From contig NC_088300.1 in the NCBI RefSeq assembly GCF_032854445.1, positions 41,876,458-41,940,457 on the forward strand: a stretch of 64,000 bases of DNA. The letters run 5' to 3'. The notes below the pieces were generated by a model that was given only the letters and a program-made list of their open reading frames with translations, was not told the DNA's origin and searched no databases. Every line of letters begins with the position of its first letter. Positions within the stretch are counted from its first letter, which is position 1. A program made the position numbers and the translations under genes. This stretch comes from Liolophura sinensis. Its lineage: Eukaryota > Mollusca > Polyplacophora > Chitonida > Chitonidae. This document shows, one piece after another, positions 47,305 to 58,828 of the stretch.

Positions 47305-50300
47305 CTGGGAAAATTTGAGCAAGTGGTATATGTTAATGAAACGCTTGCACGTAATATACTGTTCCGCAGATAAGGTCGTTGTTGGTGTGAAGGGTTCTCC
47401 CTGAAAAATGAACTGTTTAAGATACACAGATATGTTACCTTCTGTCCACGTCCACAACTCCACAGGCTACGTCCGCACATCCTGGCCCTAAACCACCGGC
47501 TAACGCTATCCAGGCTAAATACTCGGCCGTCCGAACATCGGCCGACTGTCGCTTTGATCTGTAATCAAATGGACACCGGACAATCCGGACAAACATATAG
47601 AACATTTGACCTGTACTCAAACGGACAACGGACAATCCGGACATATATTCAGAACATTTGACCTGTACTTAGACGGACACCGGACAGTCCGGACATGTAG
47701 ATAGAACATCTGATTTGTCCTCAGGTGGACAACGGACAATACGAACACACATATAATATTAAACACAGGACAACACCCAGCGCATATGTACAACATTTGA
47801 TCAGTACTCAGATGGACACCGAACATTTGGGACACACATAAAGAATTTTTGATCTGTTCTTAAACGGACACCGGAGAATACGAACATGCACCTATATTTA
47901 GTCATGTTCACTAAGTAACCGATACAAAACAGTCGAAATCATTTCAGTCATTGCAACAAACAATGTAAAAAACGCCTTGTATCTAGTCTGCTGCCAACAT
48001 AAAGAAAACATGCCACAGTATATAACGGAAAGCTTCTATCAAACACGAAAGTATTAATACTAACAGTTATTTTTCAATTTACATTTCACACAGACGCACC
48101 TATTCACTTGCAACATAAGCTTGTACGTAATATAATACGAACAGAACCTGAAAAATAATAATTGCCTTGCCCATGCTAAAAAAAATTACAAATCTGTACA
48201 AGCGCGAACAAAAGGGTGCATAACTTCAACCGCTTCGTTAAAGTTGAAAATAAAAAATTGTAATAGTTTAGTCTCATCTTGTAGACAGTATATGAATATA
48301 ATTATAGACGAACAGCATAGAGAGTAAAATCAGAGCAGCGACGACAGTGTGATAGACGAACAGCATAGAGAGTAAAATCAGAGCAGCGACGACATTGTGA
48401 CAGACGTACCTCACAGAGAGTAAAATCAGAGCAACGACGACAGTGTGATAGACGAACAGCATAGAGAGTAAAATCAGAGCGACGACAGTATAACAGATGT
48501 ACGGCACAGAGAGTAAAATCAGAGCAGTGACGACAGCTGAGAGACGTACAACATAGAGAGTACAATCAGAGCAGCGACGACAGTGTGATAGCTGTTAAAG
48601 GTATTTCCGGAAGACACGTAGTACGTCCTCTTAGTACGAGATCTTCTTTCAACAGCTGTGGAGCGATTAGCATGGATTAATAGCACTGCAGGCATTTGTT
48701 GCAAAATTTAATTTTAAACTTTAATTCTTCATATTTGCTACGTTTTGTATTATACTCAAAAATTAAAATCAGTCTCCTATTAAATCCCACTTGAAATACC
48801 ATATATTATTAAGTATATAGCTTGGAATAAATCCACAAACACGGATGTGAACATTGTGAAGAATTTAAACGATCTTTTTTTTTTTACAATATTTAAAAAT
48901 TATTGTTTTTCTGTTAACTATCTAACAATGAAAATGAAAATTGCAAGTATAACGTATACATTTAACATGCAAGATAAGTGTCTAACACGTCATCAGAGGA
49001 AATTTTTACAAACGGATCCCCTTGTAATTTGACTAAATGTTTGTATTTTAATTTGCTTATATGGTGAAAAAATCAGATGGAATTTGCAGGCATAATGGAT
49101 ACATTGAGCATGCAAGATAAGTGTCTAACACGTCATCAGAGGAAATTTTTACCAACGGATCACCTTGTAATTTGACTAAATGTTTGTATTTTAATTTGCT
49201 TATATGGTGAAAAAATCAGATGGAATTTGCAGGCATAACGGATACATTGAGTATGCAAGATAAGTGTCTAACACGTCATCAGAGGAAATTTTTACCAACG
49301 GATCGCGTTATAATTTGACTAAATATTTGTATTTTAATTTGCCTATATGGTGAAAAAATCAGATGGAATTTGCAGGCATAACGGATACATTGAGCATGCA
49401 AGATAGATATTAAAGACAGGAATAAAGTGAGGTTTACAATAGTCCATTAGTTACACAAATTTAATCAACGTACCAAATGTCCAAGGTTATACACAACAAG
49501 GGGGCCTCCGTGGCTCAGTCGGTTAGCGCGCTAGCGCAGCGTAATGACCCAGAAGCCTCTCACCAATGCGGTCACTGTGAGTTCAAGTCCAGCTCATGCT
49601 GGCTTCCTCTCCGGCCGTAAGTGGGAAGGTCTGCCAGCAACCTGCGGATGGTCGTGGGTTTTCCCGGGCTCTGCCCGGTTTCCTCCCACCATACTGCTGG
49701 CCGCCGTCGTATAAGTGAAATATTCTTGAGTACGGTGTAAAACACCAATCAAATAAATAAATAAAACAAATATACACAACACAGTCTATGTCGTATTGTT
49801 AAATCTATGCAACACAAATCTTTCAAACAACACCAAAATACATTTTCACCAATCTTGAATAGAACAAGAAACCACAGATCAAAGCTTGTTGTCATAACAA
49901 CAACATTTCTGGTCAGACCAATTTCTTTCGGAACCGTGGTGACCAAGAAAACTGTCAAACTCAATTTTTTGTATAGACGAAGCATTCACCATTTTACAGG
50001 GAAGTTTAGAATATTTAATAATAGTATTTACTATCAGTTCCTGCGGTTCTCAGTTTAGCATAAACATAATGTTGTAAATTCTTATAGATACCGACACATA
50101 CACAGATTTTTCTTGGAAGGTACTAACTATAGAGATTGAAACATTTTTTGTCTGAGACCATGTCCGTATGAATTTTCTCCAACAGTTTCGATATAACCCA
50201 TCAAAATTAAATCAGAAAAATATACTAAGGGCAAAAAGTGAACCTGATATTTTCAACCAAAATTTGACATACCTTGAGTCTGAATCTGGGATAAAGCGGC

Positions 50301-50367
50301 CGTGTACAAGAGTGGCGACTAAGACGAGCAGAATAAGAGCCGCCGACAGGACCTGATTACGGCACAT
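47184..50367 (-). CDS. Secreted peptide-hormone-like precursor, 111 aa, three coding exons
   Basis: Exons 50367-50273, 47558-47439 and 47304-47184 join as 95+120+121 nt with matching phases (0/2, 2/2, 2/stop). The protein starts MCRNQ, then a hydrophobic core VLSAALILLVLVATL ending VHG, a classic signal peptide. The mature N-terminus would be RFIPDSDSR. Two KR sites follow (SRSKR and RRLKR), each releasing a related peptide: QSADVRTAEYLAWIALAGG plus a tail with two cysteines (PGCADVACG), and TSSDQRIAELQALIAMSRGG plus a tail ending YEMYVY. The units align as S-x-D-x-R-x-AE-x-x-A-x-IA-x-x-(R)GG, so they look like an internal duplication, one per exon. A small lophotrochozoan prohormone is the best class. 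The N-terminal RFIPD recalls proctolin-type or whitnin precursors, but I cannot assign a family. Confidence 0.82.
47439..47558 (-). CDS. Peptide precursor exon 2
   Basis: Acceptor CATTTGATTACAG, donor GACAGAAG|GTAACA (minus strand). Encodes SKR, the first peptide unit, the two-cysteine segment and DVDR. Its acceptor is the first unit of the array at 47545-47885. Confidence 0.8.
47545..47885 (-). repeat. 52-bp tandem array copying the exon 2 acceptor
   Basis: Six units on the plus strand begin TTTGATCTGTAATCAAATGG or variants and run through GACACCGGACAATCCGGACA to AGAACA. Read on the minus strand each holds a copy of the pyrimidine/ACAG acceptor plus the exon's first bases ATCAAA. AG is intact in three of the five intronic units. 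The fourth unit is expanded by about 35 bp. Confidence 0.85.
48300..48597 (-). repeat. 46-bp tandem array derived from element D
   Basis: About six units of AGACGAACAGCATAGAGAGT, AAAATCAGAGCAGCGACGAC, AGTGTGAT. The unit equals the terminal part of dispersed element D in minus orientation. It lies in intron 2 of the peptide gene. Confidence 0.9.
48880..49410 (+). repeat. 143-bp tandem repeat, about 3.5 copies
   Basis: GCAAGATAAGTGTCTAACAC and TCATCAGAGGAAATTTTTAC recur with anchors at 48971, 49114, 49257 and 49400, so the period is exactly 143 bp and the copies are nearly identical, suggesting recent expansion. Confidence 0.93.
49501..49765 (+). mobile_element. SINE family A, intact full-length copy
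   Basis: Best preserved copy in the window: A-box-like TGGCTCAGTCGG, B-box-like GAGTTCAAGTCC, body CATGCTGGCTTCCTCTCCGG, core CTGGCCGCCGTCGTATAAGT, tail AACACCAATCAAATAAATAA. It sits in intron 2 of the peptide gene, opposite to transcription. Confidence 0.9.
50273..50367 (-). CDS. Peptide precursor exon 1 (signal peptide)
   Basis: ATG at 50367-50365, eight bases after the acceptor CTTCTCACAG (exon begins at 50375). 31 codons plus two bases, donor TCAAG|GTATGT. Encodes the signal peptide and RFIPDSDS. Confidence 0.82.
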
Positions 50368-51774
50368 GCTGGCACCTGTGAGAAGACGAGGTAAGTGAGG
50401 ATGAGTAACGAACAGCCCAGGCTTATCAACACAATCTCCTTACCACTCAAAACTTGACCACAACTACCGAAAGGCCCGAGCTGCAGGACCACTCGCGGAA
50501 GCACGCCCACCGCGGGGGATGCACGGCAACCCAATCGACATGATCAATACTAATATTGCATCAATCTGTCCCTCTCCCTTCGTCTTTTCTAAATTTAGAA
50601 CCTCTTTATTCGTCCGAAAGTTGAAGATACTTGAAGGCAACCCTATCTGCCGGTCATACACAGAGTTGGTTCCAATTATTTAGACACTCAGGCATGTGTA
50701 CACAGAAAGCAATATTGGAATTAAATCTGTTCGAGTGAATTATGGGTGAAAAGGGTAGAGGGGCGAGGTGATGAGTTGAAATCAAGGTTGGGGTAAGGGC
50801 CGAGGAGAAAGGTTTAGGGGTGAGTGTTGTAGTAGTGTTAACGGAGAAGCGCATAACACACCATAGTACCTTCACCAACAACTCACTCTCTCTCTCACCC
50901 TCTCTTTCTCCCTCTCAAGTCGTTAAGAATGGCTGTGTCCATTAATACAAAGTTTCCAGTATGCCTCTATTGACCACGGGGAGAAACGGAAGAGCATTCA
51001 GAGTATAATGGAACAAGGCAAACCGGGTGATGAGCTCTAACACATATGAACTTCCTGGGCGAACCTTCAGCTCTCGGAGAACAGTGAAGAAACCTGTCAC
51101 AACGCCTCCAGTGTTCTTAAACCCTTGCTCTTGTCTCATTTAAAACGCATTTGATAACTTGTCCCCAGTTAGGTTTCAGTTCCTTTACCTCAGTAATTAG
51201 CGTTCTACTCTGGTGTTAATGAAACAGACTTTCTTGTAAAATGAGGGGTGTAAATAACCGTCAAGGAAGAATCATTCGCGATAAAAATCAACAGGAAAAG
51301 AGTCAGAAAGCAATAAGACCCTTGTGATAAAATCGTCCAAAATATTATTCCATTTGTGTCCATATAGAAATGACGTCTTCATTCTGGGGCCTTGACGAAA
51401 GAGTGCTTATATCAAGCCTTAATATTACCCCAACAACACACGTTCGTGTAGAATGGAAGATAAGGCTTTTAAAAGATTTACTACCGTCAGTGTTAACAAA
51501 CGTCAGAACCGTATGTAGATCTTGCATACTTCCTAACGAAAGAAGCATAAACCTTTGTGTTACCGTCAATGGTTTACAACAGAACAGCTAAATTGTCTGG
51601 GCAGTTAATGTTAAGAGCTACAAAACAGAGAGAAGAACAGGTGAAACAAACACATGGACATTGCATATCTTGCTGATTAGGAAAGAAAACGGGACCAAAA
51701 TACCACACATCCTGAAATGTTTCTTACTCTTACTGCCATAGTAGTAAGTGCAAAAGGCAAACTAGACTACTCAC

Positions 51775-51880
51775 CGGATAATATAAAGTAGGCTGTGAAC
51801 CAGTCTTCCTGAGTATTGTAATAGGCTTGTCGTTCTTCCTCACTGGCACAAAAGTCCTTTAAAACACAACGCCTTTCTTA
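51775..51880 (-). promoter_or_regulatory. Putative non-coding first exon of peptide gene
   Basis: Begins about 30 nt after the TATA box and ends at the donor TTATCCG|GTGAGTAG (donor GT at 51774-51773). It would splice to the acceptor before 50375. The start is inferred from TATA spacing. Confidence 0.5.
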
Positions 51881-51904
51881 AATCCAAATCGAACGATTGA
51901 GCGC

Positions 51905-51917
51905 TTATATAGCCAAT
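51905..51917 (-). promoter_or_regulatory. TATA box with adjacent CCAAT motif
   Basis: On the minus strand ATTGGCTATATAAGCGC: TATATAA at 51911-51905 and an inverted CCAAT at 51917-51913. Right distance and direction for the first exon at 51775-51880. Confidence 0.55.
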
Positions 51918-52640
51918 AGCTAGGCGATGAAGACAGGCAGGCACCTTTATTTACAGAGTAGCAATCGTGCTGGGCTACTGCGCCCTTACCTTCGACCAAT
52001 CGAAATGACCACAGCTATGAACGTGCTTCTCTACGACCGCTGCTAATGGTAACGGACTGGTGCCGCGGATGCGCAGGTTCCCGGTGTACCACACCAAGCA
52101 GTTACGCTCCAGTTATGCAATCAGTACAGTTGACTACGGCGATACTAATTACTTCGTATGGCCTCCTTTAATTCCGAGAAGTCTCAGAAAAGCTGTTGAC
52201 GTTTTCTCGCGTAACGATCTTTCGCAAAATCTTTAACGCGTAAGATATTTTCTTACAGCAGATAATGTAATAACTTTAATCTAAAGTAACAAATGTCTAC
52301 ACGGAAATATCCAGTTTAACATCAACCAGTTCAGCAATGCTATACGTAAAAAGATGAAAAAGATTCTGTCCTTAAATGTTCTTAGGACCTTTCAAATGGT
52401 TTCAATGTCATATTTACGGCGTTGCCGCGTTTTGTATCAGTATGAAACCGTAATAAGACACAATTTCATCATTAGTACACAAAATATAGATTTCTTGTGA
52501 ACTTTTAAGAATATAAACAGTTCTTCCCTTTCACATTCCCAAGAGATGTATGAATGAATAATTGGAATAAATAACCGTTGATCATATGCTGTTTATTGAA
52601 AAAGCTTACAGAAATCGTATACTGTAGCTCTTATGAAGAA
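51918..52640. other. 5' flank of the peptide gene
   Basis: No exon recognised. A moderately G+C-rich stretch at 51960-52110 lies immediately upstream of the TATA box. Confidence 0.35.
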
Positions 52641-52649
52641 ATATTGATT

Positions 52650-52885
52650 ATATAACTTATATCATGGTATATAGGGCTTAACTTAAACATACTAAATGGT
52701 ATATGTCATGAAACAGTGCATTGACTTGAACATGTTTAGTGGTATATCATGGTATAACAGGCCTGACTCGAACATGTATAGTGGTTTACCATGGTATATC
52801 TGACATGACTCGATTTGACTTGATCATGTTTAATGGTATAATATGATATATCGGACTTGACTTGAACATGTTCAATGGAATAAGA
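52650..52885. repeat. Diverged tandem repeat, units 41-52 bp
   Basis: About five units carrying GACTTGAACATGTTTAGTGG and a TATATCATGGTATA segment, with variable spacing. Confidence 0.75.
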
Positions 52886-53094
52886 TATACTCTCCGACAA
52901 AAGAACCGAATTAGTGGCATGTGGTAGTGACAGATGTTGGGATGAACATTCAAGCGCACGGCATCTTGACAGCTGACCCAGCTATTGTGATAAACACTTT
53001 CTCTCAAGATCTGCTTGGCAAAGTAGAAAAGAGAAAATAATTTCTTTAATCTCAGCCTGAAATTTTGGGGGTAAATGAATATCGATAAATGAAT

Positions 53095-53350
53095 TCTACG
53101 TCTTAACAATTACTCGAGAATTTTTCACTTTTACGATGGTTACAAGTTTTATGTGTGGAGGGAAACCAGAATAAATCATCTACCTTTGTTAAGTCACTGA
53201 CGCACTTTCCCGTGTGAGATCAAATATGCGCAAAGCATATTGGTGGCAGGCAAGAACGGCCCTATTTCACATTACCACTAACAGTAAAAGCGAAGAAATC
53301 CCCTGCCCAATGCTGGGATTGAACCCGTTTCTCATGTGACCTAGAGATTT
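53095..53350 (-). mobile_element. Highly decayed SINE family A
   Basis: GTCTTAACAATTACTCGAGA, TTTTTCACTTTTACGATGG, GTGGAGGGAAACCAG and, further on, a B-box-like GGGATTGAACCCG show the family order with many changes. Confidence 0.45.
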
Positions 53351-54547
53351 GAAGGAAAACATCTTAGTTATTCATCTTATTGACCCAAGCACAAGATCGT
53401 TGATTTTATTGTGTAGGAAAAGTGAGCAAAGATTACCTCACCTTGAGAGATATCTAAATTAAATTAGAATAAATAATAACAATAATAATAAAAAAATTAG
53501 GGTTCTCTACAGCACTCTTCTCCAATACATGCGTTCATGACTCATAGCATAAATCATATCACAGTAAGCTGCTCTGACATTGATTATGTACTTTTCCACG
53601 CATGTGTTGCTGAGTTAAGGACTTTGATCGTAGCCCGTGCATTTCGCCAAGATAGCGGTACTGCTCGTGCGCAGGATATGGTAAGAATATAGATGTGGGC
53701 ATCATTCATTAATGACTATTTTCCTGGCGTTCTATTTCATCCGGGATGGGCATTAGCGAAGGTGTGTAGTATTTATAGTTTACGGTCAGCGAACTTGACT
53801 TGTTGTAAACTGAACATTTCTGTTTCAGTCTCGAATTCCGCTTTGCATGCTTGTGTTCTCAACAGTAACAAAGACTTGTGAAAAAGATTTTGTGGTAACT
53901 GGGTGTTCTGAGTGTAAAGTATCCGTGGTGCCGTTAAGTGACGTTATCTGTGCGAAGGATGTGCATAGGGTGGGGGTGACGGAGGCTTGGGGGTCATGGG
54001 ATAAACACTGTACGTGAGCCAGGGCACGGAAAAATGGCCGAAACCCTCCTCTCTCTCTGCCGTTTTTCTCCTGGACGGATCTACGTCACGTCTTCAGTCC
54101 AGGTTGCACATTGAGTCTACCACATTAAAAGCTTTTGGCTATTGAAGCTGTCATAGTGCTTAACTCCAGCGATTTAGTTTCCGGTAAGCGCTCAAAGAAC
54201 GAGCTGGAAGGACCGAGTGTAGCACTCAATGCGCACAGGCCGTCACGAAGACGCCTGCTGACTGGACATAGCCGAACATGTTAATAAATCATATCATATA
54301 CACGATAAGTTATCTCCACAAGAAGTATGGTCGTTATTCTCCTTGTGTTTTAAAGCTATGTCGGCTACCCACAGGCCAACCCATCCTGGAAACACAGTCA
54401 TTAAACTTACAAGTAAGTTTCTGAAACGCTTGGAATCTAATGCACCAATAATGATATTGTTATTCCATAGTTTCTTCGCTAATTGAAGCAGCATACCTTG
54501 TCTGGCTGGGGTGATATACGTGCAGACTGTGTGTTATAGACCTAGCC
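53351..54547. other. Intergenic, no gene supported
   Basis: A G+C-richer patch at about 53940-54100 is without a recognisable exon. Confidence 0.35.
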
Positions 54548-55080
54548 ACGTGAAATAATATACCCTGGAAACATACCTACCCAAGAAATACACGTACCTA
54601 CACGTGTAAAGTACATGTAATATACCGAGTCGCGTGAAGTAATACACCTACTCGCGTGAAGTAATACACCTACTCGCTTGAAGTAATATACCTACCCGCG
54701 TAAAGTAATATATAAACTCGCATGAATTAATACCCATACTCGCGTAAAGTAATACACCTATTCGGATGAAGTAATACACATACTCGCGTGAAATAATAGA
54801 CCCAATCACGTGAAGTTATACACCTACTCCCTTGAAGTAATATACCTACCCGCGTAAAGTAATACATACACTCGCATGAATTAATACCCATACTCGCGTA
54901 AAGTAATACACCTACTCGGATGAAGTAATACACATACTCGCGTGAAATAATATACCTAATCACGTGAAGTTATACACCTACTCGCTTGAAGTAATACACC
55001 TACTCGCGTGAAGTAATACACATTATTACGTGATAAATATACCTACTCCAAGTAATATGCATACTTTCATAAGGACGAAA
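54548..55080 (+). repeat. 22-bp minisatellite (block 1)
   Basis: About 23 units of the type CGCGTGAAGTAATACACCTACT. Confidence 0.9.
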
Positions 55081-55159
55081 TATACCTGTCTGTTGGAGTA
55101 AAGTAATATTTCTACCCGCTATAACCATAATTATTAATAAACCTGCTTACGAGGTAAAA

Positions 55160-56300
55160 TACCTGCTCGCATGGAGTAATATACTTGCCTGTGTGCTTTA
55201 TTATAGCGCCATGCGTGAAGTGTATATACCTGCCTGTGTGCTATAATATAGCACAGACGCGAATTAATATACCTGCCTGTGTATTTTACCATGTCGTCAG
55301 AGGTGAAGTAATATACCTGTCTCTGTGCTGTATTGTAGCACCACGCGTGAAGCGTATATACCTGCCTGTGTGCTGTACTATGGCGTCAGACGTGAAGTAA
55401 CATACCTCTCTGTGTGCTGTATCATAGCGTCAGACGTGAATTAATATACCTGCCCGTGTGCTGTAACATAGCGTCAGACGTGAAGTAATATACCTGTCTG
55501 TGTGCTGTATTATAGCGTCAGACGCGAATTAATATACGTGTCTGTGTGCTGTATTATAGTGTCAGACGCCAATTAAAATACCTGCCTGTGTGCTGTATCA
55601 TGGCGTCAGACGCGAATTAATATACCTGCCTGTGTGCTGTATTATAGCGTCAGACGCGAAGTAATATACCTGTCTGTATGCTGTATTATAGCGTCAGACG
55701 CGAATTAAAATACCTGCCTGTGTGCTGTATTATAGCGCCACGCGTGAAGTAATATAGCTGTCTGTGTGCTGTATCATGGCGTCAGACGCGAATTAATATA
55801 CCTGTCTGTGTGCTGTATTATAGCGTCAGACGCGAATCAATATACCTGTCTGTGTGCTGTATTATAGTGTCATGCCTGAAGTGTATATTCCTGCCTGTGT
55901 TCTGTACTATGGCGTCAGAGGTGAAGTAATATACCTGCCCGTGTGCTGTATTATAGCGTCAGACGCGAATTAATATACCTGTCTGTGTGCTGTATCATAG
56001 CGTCAGATGTGAAATAATATACCTGCCCGTGTGCTGTATTATAGCGTCATGCTTGAAGTGTATATACTTTCCTGTGTGCTGTACTATGGCATCAGACGTG
56101 AACTAACATACTTGCCCGTGTGCTGTACTATGGCGTCAGACGTGAAGTAATATACCTGCCCGTGTGCCGTATCTTAGCGTCAGACGCGAATTAATATACC
56201 TGTCCGTGTGCTGTATTATAGCGTCAGACGCGAAGTAATATACCTGTCTGTGTGCTGTATTATAGCGCCATGCGTGAAGTGTATATACCTGCACATGTGC
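55160..56300 (+). repeat. 44-bp minisatellite, about 26 copies (block 2)
   Basis: Unit GCGTCAGACGCGAATTAATA, TACCTGTCTG, TGTGCTGTATTATA. One half (CGCGAAGTAATATACCTG) matches the 22-bp unit of block 1; the other half does not. Confidence 0.93.
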
Positions 56301-56339
56301 TGTATTATATACATACGCTTGTGAGACAGAGCTGTGTGA

Positions 56340-56560
56340 AAAAAGTACACAATGTGAAGTATCATATCTACTCGTGTGAAGTGATACACCTACCTGCACG
56401 GTAATATACCTATCCGCGCAAAGTTCTCAGTAATACATGCGTGAAGTTATATTCATAACCAAAGTACGTAATATAGCTATGCATGTTAAATGATATACCT
56501 GGTCGTGTGAAGTAATTTACTCACCGGCTTCATGCCCTAAAGTAATGTTGTCTACATACA
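56340..56560 (+). repeat. Degenerate 22-bp units flanking block 2
   Basis: Units such as GTGTGAAGTGATACACCTAC return after block 2, so the 44-mer array is embedded in older 22-mer sequence. Confidence 0.7.
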
Positions 56561-57240
56561 CAGATGGAGTAACACTTAAGTGCTATATACCTACCAGGGC
56601 CCTGGGGAATGATTCACTGTGACCTTTTGCAGCTTTGGTTGAACCACATTTTTAGGACAGAACCTGAGTGAAATCCGCCGGAAATTCCCTAGTCTCGATT
56701 TCAATTTCACATCTAACTATTTCGATTTCAATCCTGATGCCTGTGTAACGCAAGTGTGTAACTTTCCGGAAATTGCGTTACAAATTTAGGCGGCATTACA
56801 TTTTCTACAGTTAAATATTATCACTGACCATCTTGTATAGACAATAATCTTGAATTCGAAAACACACGTCTGTCTGAATCCCGCGCCAGTGCCCGTGAGT
56901 CTTTCTATAACATCGCACAAACCGTCTACAAATATCGTCAGGCAGCATTAGGGAAATAACTGTCATTTAAACCATCAATCGCAGGTGTTTGATGAACTGG
57001 TAATGAACATCCAAAAGTCATACCTATAACCATATTTTAGAGAAGTGGTGGCATTTAATACTGTGATATTACCTTATAATATTTACAAGTGTGCTAAATA
57101 AAAACCATGATATAATATGCGGCCATGTTACATGTGTATATCACATGTCTATAGACTGTCATATCACAGAGAGGTGACATTATCACAGAGAAATGTATTA
57201 ATTAGTGAGCATATTGAATAGAGGTTCAATGAGCTGTATA
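56561..57240. other. Intergenic, nothing recognised
   Basis: No exon or repeat recognised. Confidence 0.4.
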
Positions 57241-58380
57241 GTCATATTCTACAGAGGTTCACCACTTACATGTAATAGGAAGGTTTTGTAGATTAGTTGT
57301 ATGCAGTGGACATATTACGTAACGGCGTACGGCTCTCTTAGATGTCACAGAGATGTGGTGTTATATAGAAGACACAATGGTTAGGTCATAGAAAACTGTG
57401 CAGTGTTATATGGAGGCTTACGGTAAAGTGGCCATATAACACAGAGGTACACTTTATGTATTATATAAAGGTGTATGATCCACTGGCCATGCTATAAGAG
57501 GTTACGGTCCAAAGGTCATGCTATATAGAGGTTACGCTCCAAAGGTCATGCTATATAAGAGGATACGCTCCACAGGTCATGCTTTATAGAGGTTACGGAC
57601 CACAGGCCATGCTATATAGACTTTACGATCCACTGGTCATGCAGTATAGAGGCTTATGATCCAGTGGTCATGCAGTATAGAGGCTTATGATCCAGTGGCC
57701 ATATAAAATGTAATAGGGTTATGTTATATAGACGTGTATACGATGCAGTGGTCATGCTGTTGAGGGGATTACGATCCACTGGTCATACTATAGAGAGGCG
57801 TACGATCCATTGGTCATGCTACATAGAGGTTACGATCCACGATCGTGTTACAGATAGGCTTACGATTCATTGGTCATGCTATATAGAGGTTACGTTCCAC
57901 TGGTCATGCTCTACAGAGGCTTGCGATCCACTGGTTATTCTGTATAGAAGCTTTGGATCCAGTGACCATATAATACAAAGGTTTGCCGCATACTGGTTAT
58001 GTTATATAGACGTGTATTCGATGCACTGATCATGCTATTGAGAGGCTTACGATCCACTGGTCATGCTATATAGAGGTTACGGGCCACAGGTAATGCTATG
58101 TAGACTGTACGATCCACTGTATAGAGGCTTATGATCCAGTGGCCAAATAATATAGAGGTTTGCCATGTACTGGTTATGTTATATAGACGTGTAGGATGCA
58201 CTGGTCATGGTGTTGAGAGGCTTACGATCCACTGGTCATGCTATATAGAGACCTACGATGCTCTGGCCATGCTATGTAGACTTACGATAGTGGCCAAATA
58301 ATACAGAAGTGTACACCATACACTGGATATGTTATACAAAAGTAGGATACACTTTATGTGCGATACACTGGATATGTTAT
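57241..58380 (+). repeat. Variable minisatellite, 30-36 bp unit
   Basis: About 25 units around CCACTGGTCATGCTATATAG and AGGTTACGAT. Heterogeneous in length and sequence, clearest from 57480. ORFs across it are repeat artefacts. Confidence 0.88.
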
Positions 58381-58384
58381 ATAT

Positions 58385-58828
58385 GTGAGATACACGTGGG
58401 TTTCCCCCGGGCTCTGCCCCGTTTCTTCTCAGCATAATGCTGACCGCAGTCATGTAAATGAAGTATTCCTGAGTGAGTAAATGCTTTGGGTTTAACGTCG
58501 TACTTAGCAATTTTTCAGTCATATGACGACAAAGGAATCCTGAAAGCGCATGTAATGTGCCTCCTTGTTGCAGGGTGGATTTCCACCGCTCTTTTATATA
58601 GTGATGCCTCACTAGACATATGACTGCCCGAACCATTATTGTGATATGGGTCAACCAGTCGTTGCACTATCCCCTTAATGCTAAGCGCCCAGCGAGGAAG
58701 TTACGACTTCCTCTTTTAAGGCCTTAGATCTCACACCTGGATCTACCGCCTCCCGAAGAGGACGTTTTACCAAATGAAATATTCTTTAGTACAGGCTAAA
58801 ATATCAATCAAATAAATAAAGAAATAAA
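58385..58828 (+). mobile_element. SINE family A copy split by family B
   Basis: 3' part of SINE A (GTGGGTTTCCCCCGGGCTCT, core CATAATGCTGACCGCAGTCA) stops near 58471 and its tail (AATATCAATCAAATAAATAA) resumes after about 58775. The duplicated AAATGAAGTATTC and AAATGAAATATTC flank the insert. Confidence 0.75.
58472..58737 (+). mobile_element. SINE-like family B, full-length-like copy
   Basis: GAGTGAGTAAATGCTTTGGG, TTTAACGTCGTACTTAGCAA, CAGTCATATGACGACAAAGG, CTCCTTGTTGCAGGGTGGAT, GGGTCAACCAGTCGTTGCAC, CTTCCTCTTTTAAGGCC. Matches 3688-3970 in reverse. Confidence 0.75.

Noticed and set aside
49501-49600. tRNA gene
   Set aside because: A-box and B-box-like motifs belong to the SINE head; the cloverleaf is not intact and the same sequence recurs in many SINE copies.
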